From positions 124,001 to 188,000 of the forward strand of contig JALIZF010001638.1 of assembly GCA_029948255.1 (NCBI GenBank): a stretch of 64,000 nucleotides of DNA, given 5' to 3'. The notes under the pieces are model-generated. The model saw only the letters and a list, made by a program, of their open reading frames with translations, was not told the origin of the DNA and made no database searches. Made by a program: the position numbers and the translations under genes. This DNA comes from Telmatactis stephensoni. Lineage: Eukaryota > Cnidaria > Anthozoa > Actiniaria > Isophelliidae. Positions 1-10,764 of this stretch are shown here, one piece after another (positions within the stretch are counted from its first letter, which is position 1; the number at the start of each line of letters is the position of its first letter).

Positions 1-918
1 TCGAGCAACAACTACTACTTTGCTAGGCAAATTTGATAAATATTATTCCTAATCCAAGAAGATATAGCTACATTACAAGATTCTTGAAGTCAAATACGGT
101 TGTAAAATATCTCAAAACACCGCAGCGAAGGTTTTAGAACTGTTAAAATATGTCCGTCAAAGTAGAAATTGTAGCTCGATCCCAGGCTCTCTCTAATTTT
201 TAACGGTTTGGTTGTGACAACTTTTGTCGGTCACGCATTTTCTTCTCCTCGTAAGCGAGCATTTTTTGGAAGTTCAAGTCCCGTGGCTCGTTTGGAAAGG
301 CGTTTGCTTCGATTTGGCTGGCATGAGGACGTGGCTTATTTATCGTTTCAACCCTGTGCGAAGGAATTTTTGAACTAGAGCGATTTTTCGGGAAGATATT
401 TGGACTGGAGTTGAGCAGTATGATGGCTTCGAGTCGGCCATCGCTTCCTACCTTCTCTCCATTTTTGAGTGGCTTAGGGCGAGCAGTTAAAATCGACGAA
501 TTTCACTGAAACTCATTCAGAGGTTAGAAGAAAGCATAAACAACATACTCTAGAAGTCTCGTGGAATTTTATTAAAATTAAGACAGAAATTTTGAGTGAT
601 ATTGAGTGCCATACATTCTCTTATAAATAGCCACTAATAGTGAGCTTGGGCTACCTGTGGTCTCGATTGGCGGAGTTTGTACATCATATCGAGACATCAA
701 AGTGAAGCGCCGATATTTAATTGGTTAGCGGTATTCAAAGTTGTCAAAAAGATGTCAAAAATTAATCAAAAACTTTGTGGTAGTGGCAACGGTTCGAAGC
801 GCAGCACTGTAAACGCGTGAAAGAAACAATAGATAACACTCTTCGCGAGACGTTTTAGCGCTTCTCTTCATATGATTGGATGTCGGTGACAGGAACGTCA
901 AATATCATGCTTGCAAAA
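1..918. other. No recognisable gene; left-edge noncoding sequence
   Basis: No open frame of useful length, RNA gene or recognisable domain is visible on either strand. The composition is ordinary AT-rich intergenic DNA. It may contain old transposon remnants that I cannot assign. Confidence 0.5.
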
Positions 919-1180
919 TCGCCCTATCGCATAATGACGTCACAGTATGTTTACATTGGGGATAGATGCTCAGAAACAGTGGAAATTGGGACCTATTAAT
1001 ATTCCTTTTCGAAGTAGAACTTCAATGTATCGAGTTTTAATTTGATATATATCATGTATCAGTGATTGCTCATCTGCATTTTATTTGATATGCAATCACT
1101 CTGATCCCCTCTGGCGACCATAATCCTTAGCGTCAAAACAATAAAATGTTTTGGTGTGACGTCATTATGCGATAGGGCAA
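919..1180. mobile_element. MITE family A, copy 1
   Basis: A short nonautonomous DNA transposon of about 260 bp. Its ends are inverted copies of GCCCTATCGCATAATGACGT (left at 921, right ending at 1178). It has no coding capacity. A second, nearly identical element lies at 21690-21947. Each end contains the palindrome TGACGTCA (935-942 and 1157-1164), which is a consensus cAMP-response element. The target duplication is not clean here; the second copy has a clear 10-bp one. Confidence 0.85.
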
Positions 1181-2640
1181 TTTGCTGCTTGGCTCGATTA
1201 AATCAACAAGTTATTCCAAGCAGCAATTACCTCTCTTTTATGTTTAACATTTTATTGTAATTTATTGATGTAACTGCGTAAGGAAAAATAAAGTTGTTGT
1301 TGTCATGGGTTTGTACGTTTTCACCAACAATTTTTATTAATACACGTGATAACAAAGCCACATTTTAGGGGCCGACCATTTAACCTTTGAGGGAGGGGGT
1401 GGATGATTTTGGGTTGGCAAGATTTTTTTTTCTAGCAACCAGTTGGGCAGGATTTTTTTTCCCTTCTCAATGCTTTTTTTTTGCCATAACATTTCCTTGC
1501 AGGATTTTTTTTGTCCATTTTTATATTTTCTATAGTTTGTAATTTAGTATTATTTAATTTTGTAAGTTCGAAGGATACAATATTGAACAGTTTCCATAGT
1601 TCTAGGACCTTCTTGAAAATCACTTATGTCAGGTCAGGCTGGTGCCTGCTACTGGTAACATGTAACCCAGTACTACCTGCCACATGGACGGGTTGTCGTC
1701 GTCTAAACTGGCTCCCCCACCAGGTTCTTTCTGGTGAGGAGGGTGGCATGACACCCAGCAGGAATAAAAACAAGACCTGTCAAAGGGCGGATGAGCTTGA
1801 CTGAGCCAACGGCCATCATGCATCAGTAAACTTCAGGAGCCCAAAGTTATGTGCAATCAAAATTAAAGCCGGTTTTGACTGGTTGCCCGGGTGGCCTCGT
1901 TTTGGGGCATTTTCAAAATGTTTTACACCCAATTTCAAAATTATGCGACCTAGTGGCGATGGCTTGTCTGGGTTTTAAGCTTCTGTCAATCAAATTGTAA
2001 CGACTAGAATTTGTAAAATTTTAGCTTTCTAAATTCAGAAACAAAACAAACTTGAATTTATTGACAGAACATTAAGTATTTTCCGACTTTTGATGCAAAT
2101 TTAAGCTTGCTTCAGGGAAAACAAATAGTCGGAGCTTTGATTGACGGTAGTCAAAACACTGAAAAAGCCATTCAAGTGTCGTCTGCAAAGGTCGCGTAAT
2201 TTTCAAAATAGGTGTAAATCCTTCTTTCCTGTCAAGGACTTATTACTTTTATTTTCTATTTTATTTATTATTATGGAGGGAGGGTTTCGAATTCACTTGC
2301 TGGCCCACGGACAAATTGTCGCTGTTCAAATCAACAAGCGTCAAGCCAAGACCGAAATGAATGCTGGTAATTATTCAAACCAGACTTGTTTCTATAGAAC
2401 TGATAACAAAATGTAAGCATTTTCACGTGCACATGTCATTATATCAAACTCATTTCTTTTGATAACAAGTCCGTGATTTGAATAGCACCAAAAACATTCC
2501 TCGGTGTTTGAAGCTTGTTTCTTTGAACTGCGACAACGCTTTTTGAAATAAGTGTACATTTGTTCCTTTTTGTTTTATATTTCAGTTGATCAGGTAGGAA
2601 TTTCAACAAATTTCACTTCTTAAAATGGTCTAAAAGGACG
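1181..2640. other. Noncoding spacer and distal 5' flank of copy 1
   Basis: No gene is supported. The stretch around 1240-1305, ending in AAATAAAGTTGTTGTTGTC, resembles the 3' tail of a LINE/SINE. Poly-T-rich blocks lie at about 1420-1515. The segment at about 2318-2365 recurs in reverse orientation at about 18783-18830, so it is dispersed repeat. From about 2510 onward the sequence is homologous to the upstream flanks of transporter copies 2 and 3 (about 21250 and 36910), so it belongs to the duplicated unit. Confidence 0.6.
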
Positions 2641-2783
2641 TTGTTATGGAAACCAAACATAAGAGTATAAAGTTACAATTGTAATAGTCATTATTCAAAT
2701 TAAAATATTGACGCTATATTCCTTAGTTTTTCGTTTACATTGTAGTTGATAAGCCAGGAATATAAACTATCTTCAACTCAACC

Positions 2784-5700
2784 ATGAAGAACAAAGAAGC
2801 AAGAAACCCAGCGGACGATGCAGGCTGTTTCTCTGCAATTTTTCTTTCATGGATGAATAGCCTTTTACGACTGGGAAGCAAACATCCACTGAAGGAAGAT
2901 GACTTGTTTCCACTATCAGAAAACTGCAAAACACAAGTCATTGTAGAAACGTTTGAAGAACAGTGGAGAGAAGAAGTTCTAAATGCTGAAATTCAAGGGA
3001 GACGCCCTCGATTATGGAGAGCAATGCTTCGATTTGTCTCGGTGTTCGACTACCTATTTGTCATCACATTAAAGCTTGGTGAAAGTATTGCAAGTTTCAG
3101 TACAATTGTGTTTCTATGGTACTATTTAAAACTCTTACAAGATGATGATGAAAATAGAAGCATTTGGTACTACATCGGTGCTGTTGCTGGTATTTCAATT
3201 AGTGGTATCGCCAGAGTCTTTATGCTGCATCACAGTCGCCTGAGATCACTTATTGTTGGAATGCAACTCAAGGTAGCATGTATTGGAATGACTTACAAGA
3301 AGGTAGGTAGTTGACAAATTAGTCTTATGTCCCATTCACACCAACTAAACCAGTTTCAGGATTTTCCCGTTCGCTCACCAGCCATCTTGGGCCTCAGACA
3401 AATTTCAAACTACCTTCTCTAGATTTTCACCTGTGGATGATTACTTTGGTGAGGGGGTGACGTCGTGTTTTATATTTTAGGTGCTTTCTTCAAATCGCTG
3501 TAATCTTTCTAAAGTAGGGGCAGGGAAAGTCACCAATTTAGTCTCCAACGACGCCATAAGAATGGAAGAAATTGGCTTTTGTTTTATGTTTTGCACCATG
3601 ACAGCTCTTGATAATTTCATGGCTTTGGCTTTGATGTGGTTTCTTCTTGGGTGGCAGTCACTATCTGGTATCTTGGCTGTAGTTGTTTTGCTCTTCATTC
3701 AGGTCTTGTTATCCAAGCAATTTGCGACATTTCGAGCAAAACAAACAGTAGCAACGGACAAACGTCTATCTACCATGAATGACATCGTGAAAGGAATCCG
3801 GATGGTTAAGATGTGCGGCTGGGAAGACAACTACAGTGAATTAATCCGAACACTGAGAAGGTATCAAACTAGAGTAGATTTCATTGGCTGTGAAAGCATC
3901 ACAGTATACATTCGTGGTGTCTTGCTCTCAGCCTAGGGTATCGCGTCCCAAGGCATTGTAAATTCCGAGATGTGTCCTGCACATAATGTAGGCATAAAGG
4001 TTTTTCATATTCATGAACTAAAATCTTCACCGTTTAATTATACTAACGTAAATCAGCGATTATGTGGATTTCATTCATTCTAATATCCGGCATAAAGTAC
4101 TCGCACAGGGTTGGATAGCACAATCCATTAAAGAATCCATTTCCAATCATCCCGTTACCCACAAATTTTAAGAAATAAATGGAAATCTGTAACACCGTAA
4201 CAAAAGAAAGTACATATTAAACCGCCTGATGTTTCGAGCCTCGGCCATTCATCGGAGTAGAAAGAGGAGAGACTCGAAACATCAGTAATGTGAGTACTCT
4301 TTACGGTGTTGCAGATTTTCATTTATCTTTCATTGCATCTTATACACCGATTCAACCAAACTAGTTCACTCGATAGTTTTTGTCTATTATCCACTAAAAA
4401 ATGGGACCATGACGACGATGACGACGATGACGATGATGATGATGATGATGGTTCTTACCGTTGATTTACACACCAATAGCCTGCTCCCTCGATCGTCACC
4501 CCTAGTTCACTCGATAGTTTCTGTCTATTGCCAACTAGAAAATTGTGATGACGATGATGATGATGATGATGCATGGATGGATGTTTACAGGTGCATGTAA
4601 ACAATGGTAACACACTAGTAACCTGTTCCCTCGTCGATCCTCCCCAACTTCTTCTTTCGAACTCCATAAAGAAAGCATTAATTAATTACTTAACCAATTT
4701 TCTCCTTTTTTTCTAGGAAAGAGGTTAACTTAGTTCGTGTAAAGAGCATCATCATGTCTATCTCTGAGGGTCTGTGGTTCACTCTAGTTTTGGTGGCAGT
4801 CCTTGTCTCTGTTATTACCATGCTTTATGCTGGAATTCTCCTTACTTCTGTTAGCCTCTTCACACTCTTTACAATACTAAACACGGCTTCAGATGCGATT
4901 GATTTACAAGTTTATGGTGCACGAGGTCTTTATGATGCTGCTGTTTCCATTAATCGAATCGAAAAGTTCTTATTGTCGGATGTTGTACCAGAAGCAGATC
5001 AAAAGAAAGGTTCAAGAAGAAAACAAATTGGTAAATTCTATGCACTTTTTAACAACAAAGATAACAAGTCTCAAGATCAAAATAAACCCACGAACTTTGG
5101 ATACATTCCTGTCATTAATACAAGGGAGCATCTTGACACCTCCGCTGAAATGCAGAAAGAATTCCAAGCTAACACTACTCAAGTAACTGGACCTGAGCCA
5201 CATATTTTAATTTCTCAAATGTCCTGTAGCTGGATTGATAACATCAACTATTCCACACTCCACAGCATTTCTTTTGAATTTATGCCCAACAAGTTAACGA
5301 TTATAACCGGACCTGTGGGAAGCGGTAAGACTACTCTTCTCATGGCAATACTGAAAGAGGTTTTTATTCAAGAAGGCAAAGTTTGTACTCAAGGCCAAAT
5401 AGCTTTTGTTGGTCAAATTCCTTGGGTTTTTACTGGAACCGTTCGTGAAAACATTCTCTTTGGTAAACCTTATAACAAAGAGCGTTATCAAAGAGTTGTA
5501 GAATGCTGTGATCTCTGGCAAGACATCCAATGGTTTCCCAAAGGAGACTTGAGCATGCTTGGGCAGCGCGGTGTGTTGTTAAGTGGTGGTCAGCGAACAC
5601 GAGTTGCTTTGGCACGCGCAGTGTATTCAGACAGTGATATAACTCTTTTGGATGATCCTCTTAGTGCCGTAGATGGGAAAGTCGGTCAACATATCATGGA

Positions 5701-8700
5701 CAAGTGTATATGTGGAGAACTGTCAGGCAAGATTAGAATTCTTGTTACGCATCAATTACAACATCTTCACAGAGCTGATGAGATCTTAGTTATCAAAGAG
5801 GGTTGCATCGTGAGCCAAGGGTCGTTTGAAAGCCGGAGGAACTCTCTTGACAAAAGTATTTTTTCAGACTCCAAGCCAAATGCATCAGTCAAGAATGATT
5901 CTAATATGGAGTCTCGAGTATTGTCGTCCGTTGATTACTCGCATGAAGAATTTAGAGGAGCAGATTTGAAAGAGGAAGAAGAAAATAAAGCAAGTGGGAC
6001 AGTATCGATGAGGTTATACTGGGAGTACTTGAAGACTGGCTCATCGACAGCAGCTGTGGTCCTGTTTTTTATCCTCTGTCTAATTGTTCAAGGTAATACA
6101 TTTGAACTTTCACCTACTACCACCTCATTATTAATGCAACCACCCCAAAACTGTAAATATTGGTCTCGTCCAAAAAGTGATTCTTATACGGAACCCTAAC
6201 TACAATGACCACCTCTCTACAATGATCACCTCTCTTTAATGATCGCCTCTCTGTTCGTTGATCACCTCTCTACAATGATCACCTCTCTACAATGATCACC
6301 TCTCTACAATGATCACCTCTCTACAATGATCACCTCTCTACAATGATCACCTCTGTACAATGATCACCTCTCCACAATGATCACCTCTCTACAATGATCA
6401 CCTCTCTACAATGATCACCTCTCTACAATGATCACCTCTCTACAATTATCACCTCTGTACAATGATCATCTCTCTACAATGATCACCTCTCTACAATGAC
6501 CACCATCTCTCTACAATGATCACCTCTCTACAATGATCACCTCTCTACAATGATCACCTCTCTACAATGATCACCTCTCTTTAATGATCACCTCTATACA
6601 ATGATCACCTCTCTAAAGTATCTACCACACCAATATATATTTAGATTCATGACGATACTCAAAACTTCGTCTTTACATTTTTTTTTCTTTTTGTGCCCAG
6701 GTTTCATTGTAGCGCCTAACTGGTGGCTAAAAATCATGTCCCACATGTCCTTTGAGAAGCAGCAAAACACTACTTCTGTCGGCATCTTCTCTGGATTAGT
6801 GGCCAGTGCTGTTGTCCTAGCGACCATAAGAATGATCCTTTTGTTCCTTCTTCTTCTGAGGTCCTCCGAGAAACTCCATGATATAATAGCTCAGGCCGTT
6901 ATGAAGTCCCCTGTCTTGTTCTTTGATACCAATCCCGTGGGAAGAATCATGAATCGCTTTTCCAAAGACATCGGCACCATGGACGACTTACTTCCTTATA
7001 AGTGGAGTATGATTATATCAGTGCTTTTCCAGCTTGTTGGAGTGTATGCGGTAACTGGCGCAGTCAACTACTGGTTCGTCATCATTATCGCACCAACAGT
7101 GGTTATCTTCCTGTGTTTATGTCGCTATTATCTCAAGACTGCCCGTGAGTTATCAAGAATTGAGGCCCTGCGCTGTAGTCCAGTTTACGACTACATCTCC
7201 GAGACAATGGAAGGATTGGAAGTCATCCATTCATTTCACATGCAGGATTCAAGTTTGGCAAAGCTTTATAGGTAAGTACTTATCTACAAATCGATTTTGC
7301 TCGTCGCTCGTCGTTTTTTCTCGGTTCAACTTGATCAATTTGTAAAACATGTCATAACATTTCTGTTAAATAGCTTAAAATAAACGACGTCAAGGAATTC
7401 GGGTGTGATAGTACGTGATGACATCATATCGTATCATTAGCCAAACTACCAACGAAAGGTCATGATCAAATATTACGACTTTCGAAATGAAAATTCTAGG
7501 TTTAGGTTTCGTATCAGCGTCAAGAATCTGCCAGAATCGAGCAGTTGTCTGTTCTCTTTTGTCCCAAGTTGTACTAAAAAACATTTTGATGACAGCTTGC
7601 AAACCCAAGGCGTTCACTTGGGCTACCAGCAGAGGCTCATTTGCTGGTAGCCCGAGTGAACGCAACATTTTGTGTCTAGTCTTGAATTTCTGTAACCACA
7701 GCACGTCTTACTGCTTTGGTGCTTATTAAAAGTGGAGGCCAGGGCTTTTGATTTTGATGTTCATGGTATAATATAATTTATATCCTCAGCCTGCAAGACA
7801 TGCACTCTAGAGCGTTCTATTTAATAGTGTCTATAAGTAGATGGATAAGTATCTACGTTGATTTTCTCGGTGCTGTGTTAACATCAATGGTTGGCATTGG
7901 GACACTGGTGTTTTCAATGGATTCAGGTACAGATTCATCTATGAATGTATTCCTTACTTCGTGAGGAATTAAAGGTAATGATGATGGAATGTCTTGACAG
8001 CCCAGTCGTTAGGTATTTGCGGATTGCTCATAATTCATATGTACATTGACGCGAGCTCATTGTCAAGGCTGTTCTGGATTAGTATTAATGAGAAGTATTA
8101 ACGGCCTCGTGGAGCTGAATAAACTCTTCAGGAGGTTTGGTTGATTTTTATTGGATCTTCAAAAAATTGAATTTAAGGATATAGAGCTGTTATGGGGGGA
8201 GAGCAGAGGATTCAACGAACAGTAACTACAACAATGTATTGTATTTTTTACAGCGGCTGTAGGGCTTGTGTTGTCGTACCTCATTTCATTAGTGAGGGTG
8301 GTGTCCATCAGTATCCGTTATGCATCCGAAACTGAGACAAAAATGATCTCTGTAGAGCGCATCAAAGAGTACACCAAACTTCCTCCAGAACCTGGTTATG
8401 CCAGGAAACGTAAACCACCAAATACCTGGCCCAGCCAAGGAGCTGTTAGTCTGCGTGGGGTGTTCATGTCGTACCAAGAAGCAGGACCTTTTGTGCTGGA
8501 AAATATAACTTTCGAAGGAAAACCACAAGAGAAGATTGGCATCGTAGGTCGTACTGGAGCAGGCAAATCGTCTCTGGTTGCTGCTTTGTTTCGTATGCCC
8601 GACCCACAAGGCGAGGTGTTGATTGACGGTGAAGAGCTAGGGACTATAAACACCCAATCAGCACGCTGTGCTATGGCAGTGATCACTCAAGATCCAACTT

Positions 8701-9185
8701 TGTTTGCTGGCAACTTGAGACGCAATTTAGACCCATTTGATCGTTTCACTGAAGACGAAATTTGGACAGCACTGAAAGAGGTCCAAATGTTAGAACGCAT
8801 CCACAAAGTTCCAGATGGTTTAGAGCATCAATTGGGGGAGGAAGGAACAGGGTTTAGTGTTGGAGAGAAACAACTACTATGCCTTGCTCGAGCGCTGCTC
8901 CAACGAAGTAAAATCCTAGTCCTGGATGAAGCAACAGCCAACGTGGACTTCAAAACTGATCAGCTTATTCAACAGGTCATCAGAGAAAAGTTTGTTCATT
9001 GCACCGTGCTGACTATAGCACATCGACTTAATACTATCCTGGACTACGACCGGGTATTGGTTCTTGACCGGGGTCACGTGGTACAGTACGACAGTCCAAC
9101 AGTACTTGCAAAGGAAGCAGGTGCAACATTTGCAATACTGTTGGAAAGTCAAGGACTTCATACACAAAAATGCAACATTAGATAA
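2784..9185 (+). CDS. ABCC4-like: ABCC4 (MRP4)-like ABC transporter, copy 1, intact
   Basis: Full ABCC exporter of about 1304 residues (human ABCC4 has 1325). Exons: 2784-3302, 3481-3860, 4717-6092, 6701-7271, 7790-7926, 8254-9185. All junctions are GT-AG and the phases join without a break. Order: TMD1 (exons 1 to early 3), NBD1, linker, TMD2 (end of exon 3 to start of exon 6), NBD2. NBD1 has Walker A GPVGSGKT near residue 498, LSGGQ near 588, LLDDP near 610 (Asp in place of the catalytic Glu, usual for ABCC) and His near 645. NBD2 has GRTGAGKS near 1093, the atypical signature SVGEK near 1196, LVLDE with Glu near 1220 and His near 1251. The family exports organic anions and cyclic nucleotides across the plasma membrane; the substrate here is unknown. 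Oddities: no TATAAAAG upstream, a 12-bp linker deletion after NBD1, and an 8-bp insertion near the stop giving the tail KCNIR. A possible poly(A) signal AATAAA lies at 9617. Confidence 0.93.
4190..4318. repeat. Inverted repeat in intron 2 of copy 1
   Basis: A segment starting AATCTGTAACACCGTAA is matched in inverse orientation by TTACGGTGTTGCAGATT near 4301-4317. The inner pair GATGTTTCGAG / CTCGAAACATC also matches. Related sequence sits in intron 2 of copies 3 and 4, so it predates those duplications. It is probably an old MITE. Confidence 0.5.
4406..4572. repeat. GAT/GAC-rich microsatellites in intron 2 of copy 1
   Basis: Runs of GATGAC and GAT units occur at 4408-4450 and 4546-4571. They are also present, with different lengths, in intron 2 of copies 3 (about 39877-39925) and 4 (about 52036-52094). 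The open frames they create on either strand are low-complexity artefacts. Confidence 0.85.
6200..6617. repeat. 17-bp minisatellite in intron 3 of copy 1
   Basis: About 24 tandem units of CTACAATGATCACCTCT with point variants fill most of intron 3, up to about 85 bp before the acceptor of exon 4. The same repeat occupies intron 3 of copy 4 (about 16 units) and copy 3 (a few units), and is degenerate and dispersed in copy 2. Copy number therefore changes faster than the surrounding gene. Confidence 0.95.
7610..7663. repeat. Palindrome in intron 4 of copy 1
   Basis: Two arms of about 22 bp (GCGTTCACTTGGGCTACCAG and its near-exact reverse complement) flank a short loop. It lies inside a segment of about 240 bp (about 7490-7735) that is absent from the same intron of copies 3 and 4, so it is probably part of a copy-1-specific insertion. 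Confidence 0.6.
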
Positions 9186-9938
9186 TCATGGGCATTAGAC
9201 CGGATTGGTCGATATATCTAGCAAACGTTAATTAGGCTTTTACAGCGGAGTGCTTTTGTTTTGATAGTTTGAACGGGTTGTTGTTAAGCTGAATGTGAAC
9301 TGTTGTTCGGGGGCGGAGCAACGTTTGATCGCTAATTACACGCGTTCTGAAGTTCTTACAGAACATTACAAATCTTCAAACTGTTTAAAATGTTTGAATG
9401 ATACTTTGATTTTGACTAGCGACATTTTGAACCGGTTTGAAGGAGTGATACATTGGCCAATCAGAAAATGCGTTGAAACCCACTTAAGGTATCACCCCTA
9501 CCCCCAGAGTCAGGTTTTGGTTGCATAGCAGCATGCGGATGGTCAGGGCGAACTTTTAGGTCACTCGGCCAACTTCCAAAAATTATTTCTGGAAAATCCA
9601 AGGACGAAAAATGTTGAATAAAAGTTCATTTCAAAGAGAGTTCATCTGAAAGACGGCTAAATATTTAACGTTGCTATTGTTATTTGCACTGTTCTGCTTC
9701 AGTGCTATCCACTAGTTTGTACAAAATAGAGCGGTTTTCATTAGAATGGTTTTCATTAATCCGTAAAACACACTTTAGTGTATTACACCCTGGTACACCC
9801 TAACTCCGATCCATTGTATTCTTTTGTTGTTGTTTGACTATATAACACTTTAACTAATACACTTTGTTTCACGACAAATTTATGAAAACTACTCTAACCC
9901 GTGAAATACGCTAGCTACTTTAGCGCAGTTAGGCACTA
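9186..9938. other. 3' flank of copy 1, no gene
   Basis: No gene is supported. AATAAA at 9617-9622 is the nearest standard poly(A) signal downstream of copy 1. A diverged direct repeat of about 60 bp lies at about 9814-9877 and again at about 10177-10230, on either side of the MITE at 9939. Confidence 0.5.
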
Positions 9939-10153
9939 AGGGGATGTTTACATGGCACTAGGATCATCCCAGCACTAGGATCGTCTTAGCAGGCGAATCA
10001 TCTTACCTGCTATACATTTACTGCATTCTGTTTACATGGAAATTTGTGTCTTCGCTTGGGGTACTAGGATCATCCTACTGAACAGAATGGATGATTCGCC
10101 TGCTAGGATGATCCTTGTCCTAGGATGATCCTAGCGTCATGTAAACACCCCCT
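9939..10153. mobile_element. MITE family B, copy 1
   Basis: Element of 215 bp with inverted ends (AGGGGATGTTTACATGGC left; GTCATGTAAACACCCCCT right) and internal inverted repeats of CTAGGATGATCC. It is flanked by TA on both sides, as expected for a Tc1/mariner-type target duplication. It has no coding capacity. A relative lies at 17251-17483. Confidence 0.85.
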
Positions 10154-10622
10154 TATACACTCTAATTCCTTTGTTATCCATTGTATTTATTTAACTATTA
10201 CACTCTAACTAGTAAACTTTGTTTCACGGGTTAATTAAAACCACTCTAGTGCAATCAAACGTTTTATTTTTACGGATATATGGCATGCAGTCTATGCTAA
10301 TGTAAACTAGACGCTGTTCACCAGCGTTACTGGGCTACCTGTGGCTATTGGCAATGGATGGTAATATGCGCATCATATTTGAATGGTATTAGGGAATTCA
10401 TTAATTGTAGGCTGTATCAGCAGAGGTATTAAGTGAACTGTAGAATTTTGTTCCATGTTCAACAATTGAGCTTAAAGTTTCTGAATTCCAATGCCGGGTA
10501 TAGATTTTATTAGACAAAAACAAGGAGAATACAAAGATATATAGCACAGCAGCATTCTAATAAAGGAATATCATTGGTTGTAATGGATCATTAGAATCAC
10601 TGGAGGTATGATTAATTTCATA

Positions 10623-10764
10623 GAGCGATAGCACTAAAACCGTGAAACAAGTACTAACTAAAAAGTTCAAATAGTACTAATGAAACAATAGAAAACAAAG
10701 GGTTTTGTTACTATTTGTCTCTATTTAGTCACTAAGTTATTTCACGGTTTAAGTGTTATCGCTC
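10623..10764. mobile_element. MITE family C, copy 1 (142 bp)
   Basis: Inverted ends GAGCGATAGCACT... / ...AGTGTTATCGCTC, with inner inverted arms matching for most of the length. TA is present on the left; the right TA has mutated to TG. Its orientation is opposite to the other two copies (19500-19641, 45412-45553), all exactly 142 bp by my count. Confidence 0.85.

Noticed and set aside
4409..4667. Small proteins rich in Met/Asp or His in intron 2
   Set aside because: They are translations of GAT/GAC microsatellites.
8289..8609. Antisense open frame over exon 6 (and equivalents in copies 2-4)
   Set aside because: Mirror frame of the strongly conserved NBD2 exon. It recurs wherever the exon does and has no independent coding sign.
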